Assembly (NCBI GenBank): GCA_018894105.1
Contig: CM032128.1
Span: 34,730,299 to 34,794,298, forward strand
Reading direction: 5' to 3'
DNA from: Jacaranda mimosifolia
Lineage: Eukaryota; Streptophyta; Magnoliopsida; Lamiales; Bignoniaceae
DNA length: 64,000 nt
The notes under the pieces are model-generated. The model was not told where the DNA came from, made no database searches, and saw only the letters and a program-made list of their open reading frames with translations. Both the position numbers and the translations under genes were made by a program. This document shows, piece by piece, positions 63,600 to 64,000 of this stretch (positions within the stretch are counted from its first letter, which is position 1; the number at the start of each line of letters is the position of its first letter).

Positions 63600-64000
63600 T
63601 GGGAATTTCTGACAGTTGTTACAGAAATGTTTCGAATAAATACAAAACCTATCCGATTTCTAGACGAGTTTTTCGAATCAAACGCGAGAGAATAGAAGAC
63701 ATGCGAATTGAATTTATACAGATGGGACTCGACTCGAACAGAGAGAGAAAAGGTGGCAGTGGGACTCAGTTTTGTATTAATATTAATGATCATTATCCTT
63801 CCCTTTAAGATAATTAATATTTTTTATATATTATGATTTATAAAAAAAATCTTTTTCTTTACAAAAATTGCAAATTAACTAGTATTATTTATTGAATGAA
63901 TCAATTACCTCAATACTTTGTTTATTTTTAGATAATTCGTGAAATACACACATATATATATACATTTGAAATTGAATATATGTCGCTAGAATTAATTTAT
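63600..64000 (-). promoter_or_regulatory. 5' flank and promoter of the sucrose synthase gene
   Basis: On the minus strand CTGTATAAATTC (63710-63721) is a good TATA box about 115 bases before the ATG, predicting a leader of about 80 bases. Farther upstream are CT-rich repeats (about 63745-63755) and then AT-rich DNA to the window edge. No upstream coding exon is seen. Confidence 0.5.

Noticed and set aside
63377..63808. 143-codon plus-strand ORF at the sucrose synthase 5' end
   Set aside because: It is antisense to exon 1 and the promoter and has no domain.

Overview
The window is nuclear DNA from a flowering plant, almost certainly a eudicot. The genes have GT-AG introns and typical plant families, the intergenic DNA is very AT-rich, and it holds LTR retrotransposons primed by initiator tRNA-Met, many MITEs and a tRNA-like SINE family. 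An asterid (perhaps Lamiales) is a guess; the species cannot be read from the sequence.

Layout: 68-8190 is a young Ty3/gypsy chromovirus-like element. It has nearly identical 2.4-kb LTRs, a CGGAG target-site duplication, no gag, and a pol with one nonsense codon. It interrupts a decayed gene of the 'putative gypsy type transposon' (Transposase_28-like) family on the minus strand, which lies at 8191-10072 and resumes at 1-67. From 10.1 to 17.1 kb there are only repeats: nested MITEs, an AT-rich block, and a three-unit tandem array with a MITE inserted in one unit. A soluble epoxide hydrolase gene follows (17140-20205, +), then a single-exon ATL-type RING-H2 ubiquitin ligase (22355-23065, +).

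From about 24.8 kb onward every recognisable host gene concerns the cell wall or sugar supply to it: a PMEI/invertase-inhibitor-like gene (24837-26527, +), a type-I pectin methylesterase (30270-32414, -), a second type-I pectin methylesterase (44814-49415, +) with an apparent 3' frameshift, a class-B GH9 endoglucanase close to endoglucanase 17 (53730-56445, +), and sucrose synthase (58966-63599, -). The two esterases are head to head about 12.4 kb apart and share the same intron position. A young Ty1/copia Tork/Tnt1-like element (37091-41979, -) sits between them. PMEI-type proteins inhibit pectin methylesterases, which de-esterify homogalacturonan. GH9B enzymes trim beta-1,4-glucans. Sucrose synthase makes UDP-glucose, the precursor of cellulose and callose. 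Whether this proximity has any functional meaning is inference.

No tRNA, rRNA, CRISPR, organellar insert or biosynthetic operon was recognised. The most novel-looking signals are a compact (about 105-135 bp) tRNA-like SINE family with at least seven copies, six with visible target-site duplications; a gag-less but very recently inserted gypsy element whose empty site restores a reading frame; a 1.1-kb element with about 300-bp inverted arms; and the esterase frameshift. Gene models were derived by eye from splice signals, reading-frame continuity and known family structure.
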